A stretch of DNA of 64,000 nt from Betaproteobacteria bacterium SCN1 (GCA_008923315.1 WBSF01000007.1:1-64000), one strand, 5' to 3'; numbered from the stretch's first letter, positions 10,411 through 20,976 are shown. The notes: generated by a model not told the origin, from the sequence alone. Numbers and translations: made by a program.

Positions 10411-10499
10411 ACCCCGCCCGAAAGTAAGCACACACCATCGCGCTCACTCCTTGATTTACATACCCTTCAGGATTCGGCCTGGCTGCCGATTTCCCGGGT

Positions 10500-13304
10500 A
10501 TGATCCCCTTCTCCGCCCAGGCGCGTCTCGGCCGCCACGCCCTGCTCGAAAAGCTCAGTACCCAAGGCCGTGCCCTGGGGGCGATATGCGCCGCCGCACT
10601 GTTGCTGTCGCTGCTGGCCGCGCAGCAGTTGCTTTCACTGGCACGTCATGATGCCGACAACGCCTTGCGCCTTCAGGCAACGGCCCAGCTCGCCGCGCTG
10701 ACCCAGGGGGTCGCCGACGCCGTGACCGCGGGCGACCTGGACGGACTGCGCGCCCAGCTCCGGACGCCGATCGCCCAGGGCAATACGCTCTATGCGGAAT
10801 ACCGGGGCGATGACGGCATGGCGGTGCGCGAAGCGGCACCCGCCATGCAGCCGGACCGGCCGGAATGGTTCGCCCGGCTGTCGGGGCTCGAACTTCCGGC
10901 CCTGCAGGCACGGGTCGACCTCGGAGGCGGCACATCCGGCCAGCTCGCCCTGCAACCTTCGTCGCATGCCTACGAAGATTTTCTCTGGCGCCTGAGCACG
11001 CGCCTGCTGGCCGTGTTCGCCCTGGCGGCCAGCCTGCTGGGCGTACTGATCCATCTGCTCCTCAAACGCAATCAGCGCAGCCTGCGCAGTCTGCGCACCG
11101 CCGTACGCAACATCGAGGCAGGCGATCCCGGCGTCCGCGTGCCGATCGAGCGCGGCAGCCCGCCGGAGCTGCGCGACACCCTGCGCAGTTTCAACGAAAT
11201 GGGCGTGGCGCTGGAGCGCCGGTTCACCTGTCTGCGCGAACAGCAGCGGGCGTTCGACAGCGCCGCGGCCGTCGCGGAAACCGGACCCGACGGCACGCTC
11301 ACCCATGTGAACGAACTGTTCTGCGTACTGTCGGGCTATACCCAGGCAGAACTGGTCGGCCAGGATTTCCGCATGCTCAACTCCGGCTGGCACGACCGCG
11401 CCTTCTTCGAGAATCTGTGGCAGACCATCGGCGGCGGCCGCGTCTGGCGCGGCGAAATCTGTAACCGCGCACGGGACGGACATCTCTTCTGGACCGCCAC
11501 GACCATCATTCCGGTCAAGGGCCACGACGGCCATCCGCAGAAATATGTATCGATCCGCTTCGATATCACGCAGCGCAAACTCGACGAAGCGGCGCTCGAA
11601 GCCGAGAAGGAGCGCTGGCAGGTCACGCTGCAGTCGATCAACGACGCCGTTGTCGTGACCGATGCGCGCAACCGGGTCGTCTACATCAATCCAAGCGCGG
11701 AAAGCCTGCTGGGCCTGCCGCTGGAAGACGCCCATGGCAACCCGCTGCGCGAGCTGATGACGCTCGACCGCACGGGCGGCGAGGACGACGTGCCGGCCTG
11801 CTTCCTGGCATCGGAATCCCCCAAGACGAGCAAGAACGGCTCGGCGCGCCTGCTCACCCGTTTCGGCGAAAGCGTCGCGATCAGCTTCAGCTGCGCACCG
11901 CTCACCGGCAACGGCGGTTTCGGCGCGATCTACGTGCTGCGCGACGAAACCGAGCGCAAGCGGCTGCTCGACAGCCTGCGCGACATGGCCTATCACGACA
12001 CGCTCACGACACTGCCGAACCGCCGCGCGGTCGAGAGCCGGCTCGCGCGCGCGCTACGTACCGCGCGCGAGCAGAACCAGCAGCATGCCTTCTGCTACAT
12101 CGATCTCGACCAGTTCAAGCTGGTCAACGACACCTGCGGACACGCGGTCGGCGACGGCCTGCTGCAGGACATCGCGCAGACCATGCGCGGCGCCCTGCCC
12201 CAGCAGGCCTATCTGGGCCGTCTCGGCGGCGACGAATTCGGCCTGATCCTGTTCGACACCGCCACCGACGAAGCGACCCGCGTTTGCCGCATCCTGGTGC
12301 AGCGCATCCGCGATTTCCGCTTCGAACACAAGGGCCGCCGCTTCACGCTCGGCGCCTGCGCCGGCATCGCCCGCATCGCCCGCGACGCCACCTCGGCCGG
12401 CGACATCATGGTGCAGGCCGACATGGCCTGCTACCGCGCAAAATCCGAAGGCAGCGGCCGCATCATGCTCTACGAGGCGGACGAAGTCGGGTTCCGCCGC
12501 CTGGAAACCGAAATGGGCTGGGCCGCCGATTTCGCCCAGGCACTCGAAGCCAACCAGTTCCTGCCCTACCGGCAGCTCATCCATCCCATTTCGAGCAGCG
12601 GACAGCCGCATTACGAAGTGCTGGTCCGCTGGCAACGCAACGGCGTGATCGAAGGGCCGGCCAAGCTGCTGAGTGCGCTGGAACGCTACGGCCAGGCACC
12701 CATCCTCGACCGCTGGATGGTGGAGGTGGTGATCACCTGGCTGGCAGCGCACCCCGACGACAATGCCGTCTATTTCATCAATCTGTCGGGCAAGACCGTC
12801 GCCGACGAATCGTTTCTCGACGTAGTCTGCCAGCTGCTCGACCGGCACGGCGTGGCGGGCGAACGCCTGGGGTTCGAGGTCACCGAAACCGCCGCCGTGG
12901 TCAACCTCGACGACGCACAGCGCCTGATCCAGGGCCTGCGGCCGCGCGGCTGCCAGTTCGCGCTCGACGACTTCGGGCGCGACGCGTCATCCTTCTTCTA
13001 TCTCAAGCACCTGCCCGCCGACTACCTCAAGATCGACGGCGCGTTCGTGCGCGGCATGCTGTCCGACAGCCGCGATCAGGCGATCGTGCGTTCGATTGCG
13101 CAGCTCGCACGCGATTTCGGCATGCAATCGATCGCCGAACAGGTGGAAAACGCCGACATGGTGACGCTGCTGACCGAGATCGGCGTGGACTACCTGCAGG
13201 GCTATCACGTTCACCGGCCGGAGGCCCTGCCGGGCTGGCAGGCGCTGGTCAGCGCGCAACCGGGCAACCGCATCCGGTCGCCGCACCTGAGCGTCGTCAA
13301 GTAG
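10500..13304 (+). CDS. Membrane PAS-PAS-GGDEF-EAL cyclic di-GMP signalling protein
   Basis: 934-residue inner-membrane protein. Order: TM1 (~25-47), periplasmic segment, TM2 (~165-187), HAMP (~190-245), two PAS domains (~255-365 and ~375-485), GGDEF (~490-655) and EAL (~675-920). The cyclase site GRLGGDEFG is intact (about residue 575) and has no RxxD inhibitory site just upstream. The phosphodiesterase domain has EVL instead of EAL but keeps the metal-binding Glu, DDFG, the YLKIDG lysine and the C-terminal Gln (YLQGYH); AEQVE replaces the common AEGVE. It may therefore be bifunctional. A TATGAT -10-like hexamer overlaps the ATG and no Shine-Dalgarno is visible, so the start or leader is uncertain. 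Confidence 0.9.
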   Translation: MIPFSAQARLGRHALLEKLSTQGRALGAICAAALLLSLLAAQQLLSLARHDADNALRLQATAQLAALTQGVADAVTAGDLDGLRAQLRTPIAQGNTLYAEYRGDDGMAVREAAPAMQPDRPEWFARLSGLELPALQARVDLGGGTSGQLALQPSSHAYEDFLWRLSTRLLAVFALAASLLGVLIHLLLKRNQRSLRSLRTAVRNIEAGDPGVRVPIERGSPPELRDTLRSFNEMGVALERRFTCLREQQRAFDSAAAVAETGPDGTLTHVNELFCVLSGYTQAELVGQDFRMLNSGWHDRAFFENLWQTIGGGRVWRGEICNRARDGHLFWTATTIIPVKGHDGHPQKYVSIRFDITQRKLDEAALEAEKERWQVTLQSINDAVVVTDARNRVVYINPSAESLLGLPLEDAHGNPLRELMTLDRTGGEDDVPACFLASESPKTSKNGSARLLTRFGESVAISFSCAPLTGNGGFGAIYVLRDETERKRLLDSLRDMAYHDTLTTLPNRRAVESRLARALRTAREQNQQHAFCYIDLDQFKLVNDTCGHAVGDGLLQDIAQTMRGALPQQAYLGRLGGDEFGLILFDTATDEATRVCRILVQRIRDFRFEHKGRRFTLGACAGIARIARDATSAGDIMVQADMACYRAKSEGSGRIMLYEADEVGFRRLETEMGWAADFAQALEANQFLPYRQLIHPISSSGQPHYEVLVRWQRNGVIEGPAKLLSALERYGQAPILDRWMVEVVITWLAAHPDDNAVYFINLSGKTVADESFLDVVCQLLDRHGVAGERLGFEVTETAAVVNLDDAQRLIQGLRPRGCQFALDDFGRDASSFFYLKHLPADYLKIDGAFVRGMLSDSRDQAIVRSIAQLARDFGMQSIAEQVENADMVTLLTEIGVDYLQGYHVHRPEALPGWQALVSAQPGNRIRSPHLSVVK

Positions 13305-13307
13305 ATC

Positions 13308-14113
<806 letters not shown>

Positions 14114-14117
<4 letters not shown>

Positions 14118-14674
14118 ACGCCGTCTCCGTTGCGTCGCCCGGGCGTCAGGCTCATCCAGTCACCCAGTGCCGACCGGATCTCGGCCAGCGTGAGATGCCG
14201 CATCAGGGTGCGGTTCACCGGCGCCATCTGGTTCCATGTGCAGACCATGCTGCGCAATCCGGCATGCGCCGGACCGTGCAGACGGAATTCGGTGGCGTAA
14301 TACAGGAAGGTCAGATCGCCTTCGTCGGATCCGTCCACCCGCCGAAAGGGCGAAGCGCGCGCCGCCATGATCGGCGTCACGCTGCGCGTCACCCGCCAGA
14401 CCTCGAAGCGGCCCGGCGCCAGGGTCTGCGGCGTTTCCCGGACGGTGTCGAGCTCCACCACACAGAACGGGTCGTATTCCTGCACGCTGTTGCGCGGCAC
14501 GGTGCGGCCATACTGGAGACGTACGGTCGCTTCGTTTGCCGGAATCGTCAGCGGGCGATGCAGCGCGATCGACCAGCCGGTCGGATAGGCATAGTACGGC
14601 GACCCCGGGTCGTCCGACTGCAGGCCCGCACAACCGGCCAGCACCAGTACGCCTGCCAGCCATGTGATTTTCAT
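14114..14674 (-). CDS. Hypothetical lipoprotein (186 aa)
   Basis: The N-terminus MKITWLAGVLVLAGCAG carries a lipobox (LAGC) with Cys15 as the predicted lipidation site; Ala at +2 favours outer-membrane sorting. The mature part is beta-rich (EATVRLQYGRTVPRNSVQEYDPFCVVELDTV) with two further cysteines (in DPFCVVE and SMVCTWN) that could form a disulfide. I do not recognise a named family. It lies between the RND pump genes and ppk2, overlapping ppk2 by four bases, and is probably in the same operon as the pump. Whether it assists the pump is unknown. Confidence 0.75.
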
Positions 14675-14695
14675 GGGAATTCCTCGGCGAGGTGG

Positions 14696-17600
14696 TTAAG
14701 GTTTTCTAACCCGAAACCACGCCGCATACAAGGCCGGCAGGAAAAACAGCGTCAGGACAGTCGCCGCGATCAGGCCGCCCATCACCGATACTGCCATCGG
14801 TCCCCAGAAGATCGAACGCGACAGCGGGATCATCGCGAGCACCGCCGCCGCCGCCGTGAGGCTGATCGGACGCATCCGCCGCACGGTCGATTCGACGATG
14901 GCCTCCCATTGCGACAGGCCGCGCGCAACATCCTGCCGGATCTGATCGACCAGGATCACCGAGTTGCGCATGATCATGCCCGCCAGCGAGATGATCCCAA
15001 GCAACGCGACGAAGCCCATCGGCCGGCCGCTCACCAGCAGGGCGATCGCAACCCCGATCACGCCCAGCGGCGCGGTCAGCACCACCAGCATGGACCGGGA
15101 AAAGCTGCCGAGCTGCAGCATCAGCAGGGTGAAGGTCACGATGACGATGAGCGGCCACGAGGCCGCGATCGCGGCATTGGCCTTGGCGCTGCTTTCCACC
15201 GGTCCGCCGACCTCCAGCCGGAAACCCTGCGGCAGCCCGGCACGAAAAGCCGCGACCTGCCGTGCCAGATCGGCGACGACGGTCGCAGGCTGGGTGTCGC
15301 CGACAGGATCGCCGCGCACGGCGATGGTGGGCAGCCGGTCGCGGCGCCAGATCACGCCGTCCTCGAACGCGGGCACGAAACGGGCGATCTGGCCCAGCGT
15401 CACGCTCTGCCCGTTGAACGTGCCGATCGGCAAGGCCGCGAGCGCGTCGACATCGCGGTGTTCCGCACGCGGCGTGCGCAGCACCACGTCGATCAGCAGA
15501 TCGTCCTCGCGGAACTGCGTGACGGTCGCACCCGAAAGTTCAAGCGCCACCAGCCGCCCGACGCCATCGGAACTCAGACCCAGCGCCTTGATCTTGTCCT
15601 GATCGAGTTGCGCGCGCACGGCAAGCGATTCCTCGTTCCAGTCGAGATTCACCGCGGTCACGCGCGGATGCGCGGCGACGATGCGGCGCAGCTTCTCGGC
15701 CTCGGCCTTGAGCCGCGGCACGTCGGTGCCGGACAGGCGGTACTGCACCGGATAGCCGGCGGGCGGGCCGTACTCGAAGCGGACGGCACGGCCGCGTACG
15801 TTGGGGAACTCGGTATCGAACAACGTGCGGATGTGCGCGATGGCGCGTTCGCGTGCCGGCACGTCCTGCGCGATCACCACGAGCTGCGCGAAATTGCGGT
15901 TCGCCAGACGCTGGTCGAGCGCCAGCACGAAACGCGGTGCGCCCTGGCCGATGTAGTTCAGGACATGTGCGACGTCGGGGTCGCTGCGCAGGCGGTTTTC
16001 GAGGCGGATCGCCTCGGCGCGCGTGGCATCGATGGAAGCGCCTTCGGGCAGCCACATCTCGACCAGAATCTCCAGCCGGTCGGACTGCGGGAAGAACTGC
16101 TTTTCCACTTTCTGCATCGCGGCAACGCCGACGCCCAGCGCAACGGCCGTCAGCGCAATCACTGTCCTGCGCCGTTCCAGACACCAGGTCACGGCCGCAC
16201 GGAAACGCGTATAAAAAAGCGTGCGGTAGACGGCGTCCTCGTCGTCCACGTGGTGCGCGGGCTTGAGCAGCCAGTGGCCGAAATAGGGTGTGACGGTCAC
16301 CGCGACCAGCCACGACGACAGCAGGGCGATGCTCGTGACGGCGAAGATCGCGAAGGTGTATTCGCCGACCATGGATTTGGCCAGTGCGATCGGCAGAAAA
16401 GCCGTGGCGGTCAAAAGCGTGCCGGTCAGCATCGGAAAGGCAGTCGACCGGAAGGCGTAGGTGGCCGCCTCGTAGCGACTCCAGCCTGCTTCGAGCTTGT
16501 GCGCCATCATCTCGACCGCAATGATCGCGTCGTCGACCAGAAGACCGAGCGCGATGATGAGTGCGCCGGTGGAGATGCGGTGCAGATCGATGCCGAAAAG
16601 CCACATGGCCGTGAACGTGATGGCCAGCACCACCGGAATCGACAGCGTCACGACCAGACCGGCCCGCCATTTGAGTGCGACGAAGGTCACCGCCAGCACG
16701 ATGGCGACCGCCTCGAGGAAGCTCTGCATGAACAGCCGCACCGCATGCGAGACGATGCCCGGCTGATCGTGTATCCGGTGGATCTCCAGGCCCACCGGCA
16801 GGCGCTGCTGCATGGCCGCCATCGACGCGGCGACGTCGCGCCCCAGCGCCAGCACGTCGCCGCCTTCGGCGAGCGAAACCCCCAGCAGAACCGCCGGTGC
16901 GCCCTGCGAACGGATTTCCGCTGCCGGCGGGTCCTCGTAACGCCGCGTCACCTCGGCGATGTCGCCCAGCCGCAGGCTGCGCGTACCGACCCGGATGATG
17001 GTTTCGCGCAGGCGCGCCACGTCGGAATACGGCCCCGAAACACGCAGGGGAATTGACAGCGTGTCGTTTTCCACCCGGCCGTTCTCGACCACGCCGTTCT
17101 GGTCCTGCACCGCCTGCATGATCTGCTGCGGCGTGAGCTGGAGCGTCGCCAGCTTCTGCACCGGTACCTCGATGTAGATCTTTTCCGGCACGATGCCGAA
17201 CAACTCGACCTTGCCGACGTTGGGCAGGCGCCGCACCTCGCGCTGCGCGTCCTCGGCGACGCGGCGCAGCTCGGCGCGCGAAAAGCCGTCGCCGGTAAAG
17301 GCGTAGATCGATCCGAAAGTGTCGCCGAATTCGTCGTTGAAATACGGCCCGCGCACGCCGGCCGGCAGCTGCGGGCCGAGGTCGCCGATCTTCTTGCGCA
17401 CCTGATACCAGGCCTGCGCGACGTCGCGCCCGCGCACGGTCTCCTTCAGATTGACGAACAGCGCGGTCTCGCCCGGCTTCGCATAGCTCTGCACGAAATC
17501 GAGCTCCGGCATTTCCTGCAGTTTTTTCTCGATGCGTTCGGTGAGCTGTTCCGACACCTCCTGCGCAGTGGCGCCCGGCCAGTAGGCCTGGATCAGCATG

Positions 17601-17764
17601 GTCTTGAAGGTGAACGGCGGGTCCTCCGCCTGCCCCAGATGGAAGTAGGACCGTACCCCCAGCAGCAAAATCAGCACGACGAAAAAACGCAGCAGCGCCG
17701 GATGTTCGATCGCCCAGCGCGACAGGTTGCCGCGCCCCGGAACGAAACGCGGCGTATCGCTCAT
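14696..17764 (-). CDS. RND efflux permease (AcrB/HAE1-like)
   Basis: 1022-residue proton-driven inner-membrane exporter subunit. TM1 (residues ~22-40) is followed by the porter-domain start FHLGQAEDPPFTFKTMLIQA, a duplicated architecture of large periplasmic loops and 12 predicted helices. The proton-relay Asp pair of TM4 is visible in GLLVDDAIIAVEM, and the TM10 region shows MIMRNSVILVDQI. The start was set at 17764 (MSDTPRF), overlapping the stop of the adaptor gene by four bases. Substrate is not predictable. No TolC-type outer-membrane factor is encoded nearby, so it probably uses one encoded elsewhere. Confidence 0.92.
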   Translation of the reverse strand: MSDTPRFVPGRGNLSRWAIEHPALLRFFVVLILLLGVRSYFHLGQAEDPPFTFKTMLIQAYWPGATAQEVSEQLTERIEKKLQEMPELDFVQSYAKPGETALFVNLKETVRGRDVAQAWYQVRKKIGDLGPQLPAGVRGPYFNDEFGDTFGSIYAFTGDGFSRAELRRVAEDAQREVRRLPNVGKVELFGIVPEKIYIEVPVQKLATLQLTPQQIMQAVQDQNGVVENGRVENDTLSIPLRVSGPYSDVARLRETIIRVGTRSLRLGDIAEVTRRYEDPPAAEIRSQGAPAVLLGVSLAEGGDVLALGRDVAASMAAMQQRLPVGLEIHRIHDQPGIVSHAVRLFMQSFLEAVAIVLAVTFVALKWRAGLVVTLSIPVVLAITFTAMWLFGIDLHRISTGALIIALGLLVDDAIIAVEMMAHKLEAGWSRYEAATYAFRSTAFPMLTGTLLTATAFLPIALAKSMVGEYTFAIFAVTSIALLSSWLVAVTVTPYFGHWLLKPAHHVDDEDAVYRTLFYTRFRAAVTWCLERRRTVIALTAVALGVGVAAMQKVEKQFFPQSDRLEILVEMWLPEGASIDATRAEAIRLENRLRSDPDVAHVLNYIGQGAPRFVLALDQRLANRNFAQLVVIAQDVPARERAIAHIRTLFDTEFPNVRGRAVRFEYGPPAGYPVQYRLSGTDVPRLKAEAEKLRRIVAAHPRVTAVNLDWNEESLAVRAQLDQDKIKALGLSSDGVGRLVALELSGATVTQFREDDLLIDVVLRTPRAEHRDVDALAALPIGTFNGQSVTLGQIARFVPAFEDGVIWRRDRLPTIAVRGDPVGDTQPATVVADLARQVAAFRAGLPQGFRLEVGGPVESSAKANAAIAASWPLIVIVTFTLLMLQLGSFSRSMLVVLTAPLGVIGVAIALLVSGRPMGFVALLGIISLAGMIMRNSVILVDQIRQDVARGLSQWEAIVESTVRRMRPISLTAAAAVLAMIPLSRSIFWGPMAVSVMGGLIAATVLTLFFLPALYAAWFRVRKP

Positions 17765-18822
17765 TGAACGAGGCGGACGCGCTGGCCGGGCGCCAGTTTG
17801 TGCACGCCCGCCGTCACCACCCATTCGCCGGCCACCAGGCCCGACGACACGGCGGCGCGTTCGCCCGCCAGCACGCCGAGCGCGACCGCGCGCGCCACGA
17901 CCGTGCCGGCCTTCGCATCCACCACCCAGACCTGGGGCTGGCCGTTGACCTTGAACAGCGCACTCTGCGGTATCGACAGGGCCGGCGCGTCGCCGCCCTC
18001 GATCTCCACACTGGCGGTCATGCCCAGCCGCACCGCCTCGTCGGCCCCGGCGATGGCAACGCGCGCAGCGTAGGTGCGGGTTGCCGGATCGGCCATCGGC
18101 GCCAGTTCGCGCAGACGGCCGTCATACCCCTTGTCCGGCGCCGCCCACAGCCGCACGCGCAGCCGTTTCGCACCGCGCAGCGCGTCGAGTGCGTTTTCCG
18201 GTACGTCGATGCGCACTTCCCGCTCGCCTGTCTGGGCCAGTCGCACCACCGGCTGACCGGCCGCCACCACCTGGCCGGCTTCGAACATTACCGCCGTCAC
18301 CACGCCCGCATGCGGCGCGGTCAGCCGGGTATAGCTGTTCTGGTTGGCCTGGCGCGCCGCGTCGGCACGCAGCGCCCGGACCTGGGCATCGGCCGCCGCC
18401 GCCGCCGTGCTGCGGCGATCCAGTTCGGCCTGGGCGATGAAATTCTTCTCGCGCAGCTCGGTATAGCGCTTGAGATCCTCATGCGCCAGCCGCGCCTCGG
18501 CTTCGGCGGCGACAAGCTGCGAGCGGGCGGCCCGCGCCGCCAGCGCGTAATCGCTGGGGTCGAGCGTGGCGATGACCTGACCGGCCCTGACCGCGCTGCC
18601 CGTTTCCACCGATCGCTCGCGCACCCGGCCGCCAACGCGAAATGCCAGATCGGCTTCGTGCCGGGCGCGAATCTCTCCGGCATAACGCACCGGCTGGACA
18701 TCCGCACCGATGCCCACCTGTTCCGCCCGCACCGGACGGACATCCGGTGCGGGCGGCGCGGGCGTCTTGTCGCAGGCCGCCAGCAGGGCCAAAAACAGGA
18801 GCGGGGGCAGGGTTTTGCGCAT
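17761..18822 (-). CDS. RND efflux periplasmic adaptor (membrane fusion protein)
   Basis: 353-residue HlyD/AcrA-type adaptor linking the permease to an outer-membrane channel. Signal/lipobox LFLALLAACDK indicates a lipoprotein anchored by Cys18. The lipoyl halves are seen at VGGRVRERSVETGSAVRAGQVIATLD and APHAGVVTAVMFEAGQVV, separated by an alpha-helical hairpin (about 92-160). The beta-barrel and membrane-proximal domains follow (IPQSALFKVNGQPQVWVV). The ATG at 18822 gives a proper signal peptide; longer readings add no signal. First gene of the RND operon, divergent from dksA across about 160 bases. Confidence 0.92.
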   Translation of the reverse strand: MRKTLPPLLFLALLAACDKTPAPPAPDVRPVRAEQVGIGADVQPVRYAGEIRARHEADLAFRVGGRVRERSVETGSAVRAGQVIATLDPSDYALAARAARSQLVAAEAEARLAHEDLKRYTELREKNFIAQAELDRRSTAAAAADAQVRALRADAARQANQNSYTRLTAPHAGVVTAVMFEAGQVVAAGQPVVRLAQTGEREVRIDVPENALDALRGAKRLRVRLWAAPDKGYDGRLRELAPMADPATRTYAARVAIAGADEAVRLGMTASVEIEGGDAPALSIPQSALFKVNGQPQVWVVDAKAGTVVARAVALGVLAGERAAVSSGLVAGEWVVTAGVHKLAPGQRVRLVQ

Positions 18823-18982
18823 GGTTGCGATTATGGCGCAAACTGGCCGCGCCGCCGCAGCGCCGGTCCCCCCCTGAATATACGGCTTGCGTCCGGAGCC
18901 GAGGACGTTCAGACTCCCGCCTTGGCCAAAACCGGCGCGCCCGGTTTTCCCATCGCACCATTGACGATAGTTGGAGTTTTCA

Positions 18983-19402
18983 ATGCCTGCATCGACCAAA
19001 CCCCTGACCGAAGCCGCCCTGCTCAAAATGCCGGAGTCGGACTACATGAACAATGCGCAGCTCGCCTTCTTTCGCGCGCGTCTCGAAACCCTGCGTGACG
19101 AGATGCTGGCCAACGCCGCCGACACCGGCGAACACCTGAAGGAAAACGAGAATTTCGCCGACCCCAACGACCGCGCCACGGTTGAAGAGGAAAACATGCT
19201 GGAGCAGCGCGTGCGCGACCGCGAACGCAAGCTGTTGAAAAAAATAAACAAGGCGCTGGCACGCATCGAATCCGGCGAATTCGGCTACTGCCTCGAAACC
19301 GGCGAGCCCATCGGCCTGCCGCGCCTGCTGGCACGCCCCACTGCCGAATACTCCATCGAGGCGCAGGAACGCCACGAAAAAATGGAGAAGCTGCACGCCT
19401 GA
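18983..19402 (+). CDS. dksA: DksA-family RNA polymerase-binding protein, zinc-finger-degenerate
   Basis: 139-residue protein that would bind the RNA polymerase secondary channel and act with ppGpp. It has the coiled coil (about 30-105) with the tip sequence ENENFADPNDRATVEEE, in which the conserved DxxDxA tip is recognisable. The C-terminal finger keeps only one of the four zinc cysteines: GYC is retained, while the other three positions read Thr (LETGEP), Ser (EYSIE) and Ala (EAQER). Such zinc-independent DksA proteins are known in alpha- and betaproteobacteria and as zinc-starvation paralogues elsewhere. The ATG at 18983 has GGAG six bases upstream. The next gene is the Zur-like regulator. 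Confidence 0.88.
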   Translation: MPASTKPLTEAALLKMPESDYMNNAQLAFFRARLETLRDEMLANAADTGEHLKENENFADPNDRATVEEENMLEQRVRDRERKLLKKINKALARIESGEFGYCLETGEPIGLPRLLARPTAEYSIEAQERHEKMEKLHA

Positions 19403-19450
19403 CCCCCGGCCCTTCCCCGCGAAGGGCGCTCGAGGGCAAACGCAACCGGG

Positions 19451-19480
19451 TTGTACGACTGGCGCGCCGACGACTACAAT
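19451..19480 (+). promoter_or_regulatory. Putative sigma-70 promoter of the zur-like gene
   Basis: TTGTAC (19451-19456) and TACAAT (19475-19480) are separated by 18 bases. The expected transcription start, six to seven bases after the -10, coincides with the ATG at 19487, so this would give a leaderless mRNA. No Shine-Dalgarno precedes that ATG. Confidence 0.5.
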
Positions 19481-19486
19481 GCCCGC

Positions 19487-19927
19487 ATGCGCGCGTCCCC
19501 GCCTCCATCCGCCCGCCATTTGCTCGAAGCCCGCGGCGTTGCCGCAACCGCCGCACGCGTGCAGGTTCTGGACATGCTGCTGGCGGCACCCACCGCCCTG
19601 ACGCATGCCGCCCTGATGCGGGCCGCTGCGGATGCGGGACAACCGCTCGACAAGGTCACGCTGTACCGCGTGCTCGACTGGCTGGTCGCGCAGGATCTGG
19701 CACACGACGTTACCGGCAGCGACCGGGCGCGCCGTTTCCGCGCACTCCGGATGCAGGAAGGCCATGCGCACGGTGAACACGCGCATTTCGAATGCGACGC
19801 CTGCGGCCGCCTTTTCTGTCTGCCCGACCCTGCCGCCTCGCCGCGCACGCCACCCGGCTTCGAATCGCGGCGCATCGACGTGACCGTGCACGGCCGCTGC
19901 GCCGATTGCGCACGGCACCCGGCCTGA
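19487..19927 (+). CDS. Fur-family metalloregulator, Zur-like
   Basis: 146-residue Fur-fold repressor, probably the zinc sensor controlling the downstream genes. Winged helix: ARHLLEARGVAATAARVQVL...LTHAALMRAAADAGQPLDKVTLYRVLDWLV (recognition helix with VTLYR, typical of the family). The dimerisation domain has HAHGEHAHFECDACG and a C-terminal CADC, the two CxxC pairs of the structural zinc site, and a His cluster. Zur rather than Fur is inferred from the neighbouring COG0523 GTPase and ZnuA/ZnuB-like genes. I start at ATG 19487; a TTG start 36 bases upstream would place the promoter inside the gene. No convincing Zur-box palindrome was found by eye. Confidence 0.8.
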   Translation: MRASPPPSARHLLEARGVAATAARVQVLDMLLAAPTALTHAALMRAAADAGQPLDKVTLYRVLDWLVAQDLAHDVTGSDRARRFRALRMQEGHAHGEHAHFECDACGRLFCLPDPAASPRTPPGFESRRIDVTVHGRCADCARHPA

Positions 19928-19929
19928 AC

Positions 19930-20976
19930 ATGTCAGACATGCCCATCCCCGTCACCCTGCTGACCGGTTTTCTCGGCAGCGGCAAGACCACCGTGCTGAA
20001 CCGGCTCGTGCGCGCCCTGCCGCGCACGGCCGTGCTGATGAACGAATTCGGCGAGGTCGCGCTCGACCACCAGCTGCTGGAACGGATGGAGGGCCCGATG
20101 GCGCTGCTGTCGGGCGGCTGCGTCTGCTGCACGATTTCCGGCAGCCTCGCGCCCACCCTGAAAAATCTCTGGATGGCGCGGCAGGCCGGTGACATCCCGC
20201 CTTTCGAACGCGCGATCATCGAAACGACCGGCGTCGCCGATCCGGTGCCGGTGCTCGACACGCTGCTCAACGACGTCTGGCTACGCGCCCGTTTCCGGCT
20301 CGACGGCGTGGTCACCACGGTCGACGCCGTGTTCGCCGGCGATCAGTTCGACGCGCATCCCGAGGCCGTCAAACAGGTGGCGGTGGCCGACCGCCTGCTG
20401 CTGACCAAGACCGATCTCGCCGACGCCGACGCCGTCGAGGCGCTGCGGACCCGGCTCACAACGCTGAATCCGGCGGCCGACATCGTGCCCGTGACCCACG
20501 GCGATCTCGACCCCGCCGTCATCTGCAACCTGGGCCTGTGGAACGCCGACACCCGGCAGCCCGAAGTGGCGCGCTGGTTGAAGGCCGCGCGCTACCGCCC
20601 GGCGCAGTCCGGCCCGCTGACGCCGCGCGCCGTGCCCGCATCGCACGATGCGCGCATCCGCGCGTTCTCGGTAACACTGGACGCGCCGCTCGACCGCCAC
20701 GCGCTCGGTGCCGCGCTGTCGATGCTCGCCACCTTCCGCCCCGGGCATCTGTTGCGTTTCAAGGCACTGGTCAATCTGCAGGGCGAAACGCAGCCCGTGG
20801 TGCTGCACGGCGTGCAGCACGTGCTCTATCCAGAGGTCAGGCTCGACGCCTGGCCGGACGGCGACCGGACGAGCCGCTTCGTCTTCATCGTGCGCGACGT
20901 CGAGCCGGCCTTCGTTGAAAAGCTGCTCGTCGATTTCACCCAGGCGGCGGGTGCACTCGCCGCGCACGCTTCGTGA
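19930..20976 (+). CDS. COG0523 (CobW/ZNG1-type) metal-chaperone GTPase
   Basis: 348-residue G3E GTPase. Walker A is [11 protein letters not shown] at the N-terminus, the metal-binding CxCC motif appears as GGCVCCTI (about residue 61-66), the switch region [10 protein letters not shown] follows, and the guanine-specificity loop is [14 protein letters not shown]-terminal CobW_C domain ends the protein. Members in Zur regulons help deliver zinc to client enzymes under zinc limitation, and the position directly after the zur-like gene (two-base gap) supports that role rather than cobalamin synthesis. The ATG at 19930 gives [14 protein letters not shown], the normal family start. Confidence 0.9.
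   Translation: MSDMPIPVTLLTGFLGSGKTTVLNRLVRALPRTAVLMNEFGEVALDHQLLERMEGPMALLSGGCVCCTISGSLAPTLKNLWMARQAGDIPPFERAIIETTGVADPVPVLDTLLNDVWLRARFRLDGVVTTVDAVFAGDQFDAHPEAVKQVAVADRLLLTKTDLADADAVEALRTRLTTLNPAADIVPVTHGDLDPAVICNLGLWNADTRQPEVARWLKAARYRPAQSGPLTPRAVPASHDARIRAFSVTLDAPLDRHALGAALSMLATFRPGHLLRFKALVNLQGETQPVVLHGVQHVLYPEVRLDAWPDGDRTSRFVFIVRDVEPAFVEKLLVDFTQAAGALAAHAS

Noticed and set aside
19403-19486. Zur box in front of the zur-like gene
   Set aside because: I see no convincing AT-rich palindrome of Zur type; a motif scan of the whole operon would be needed to decide.
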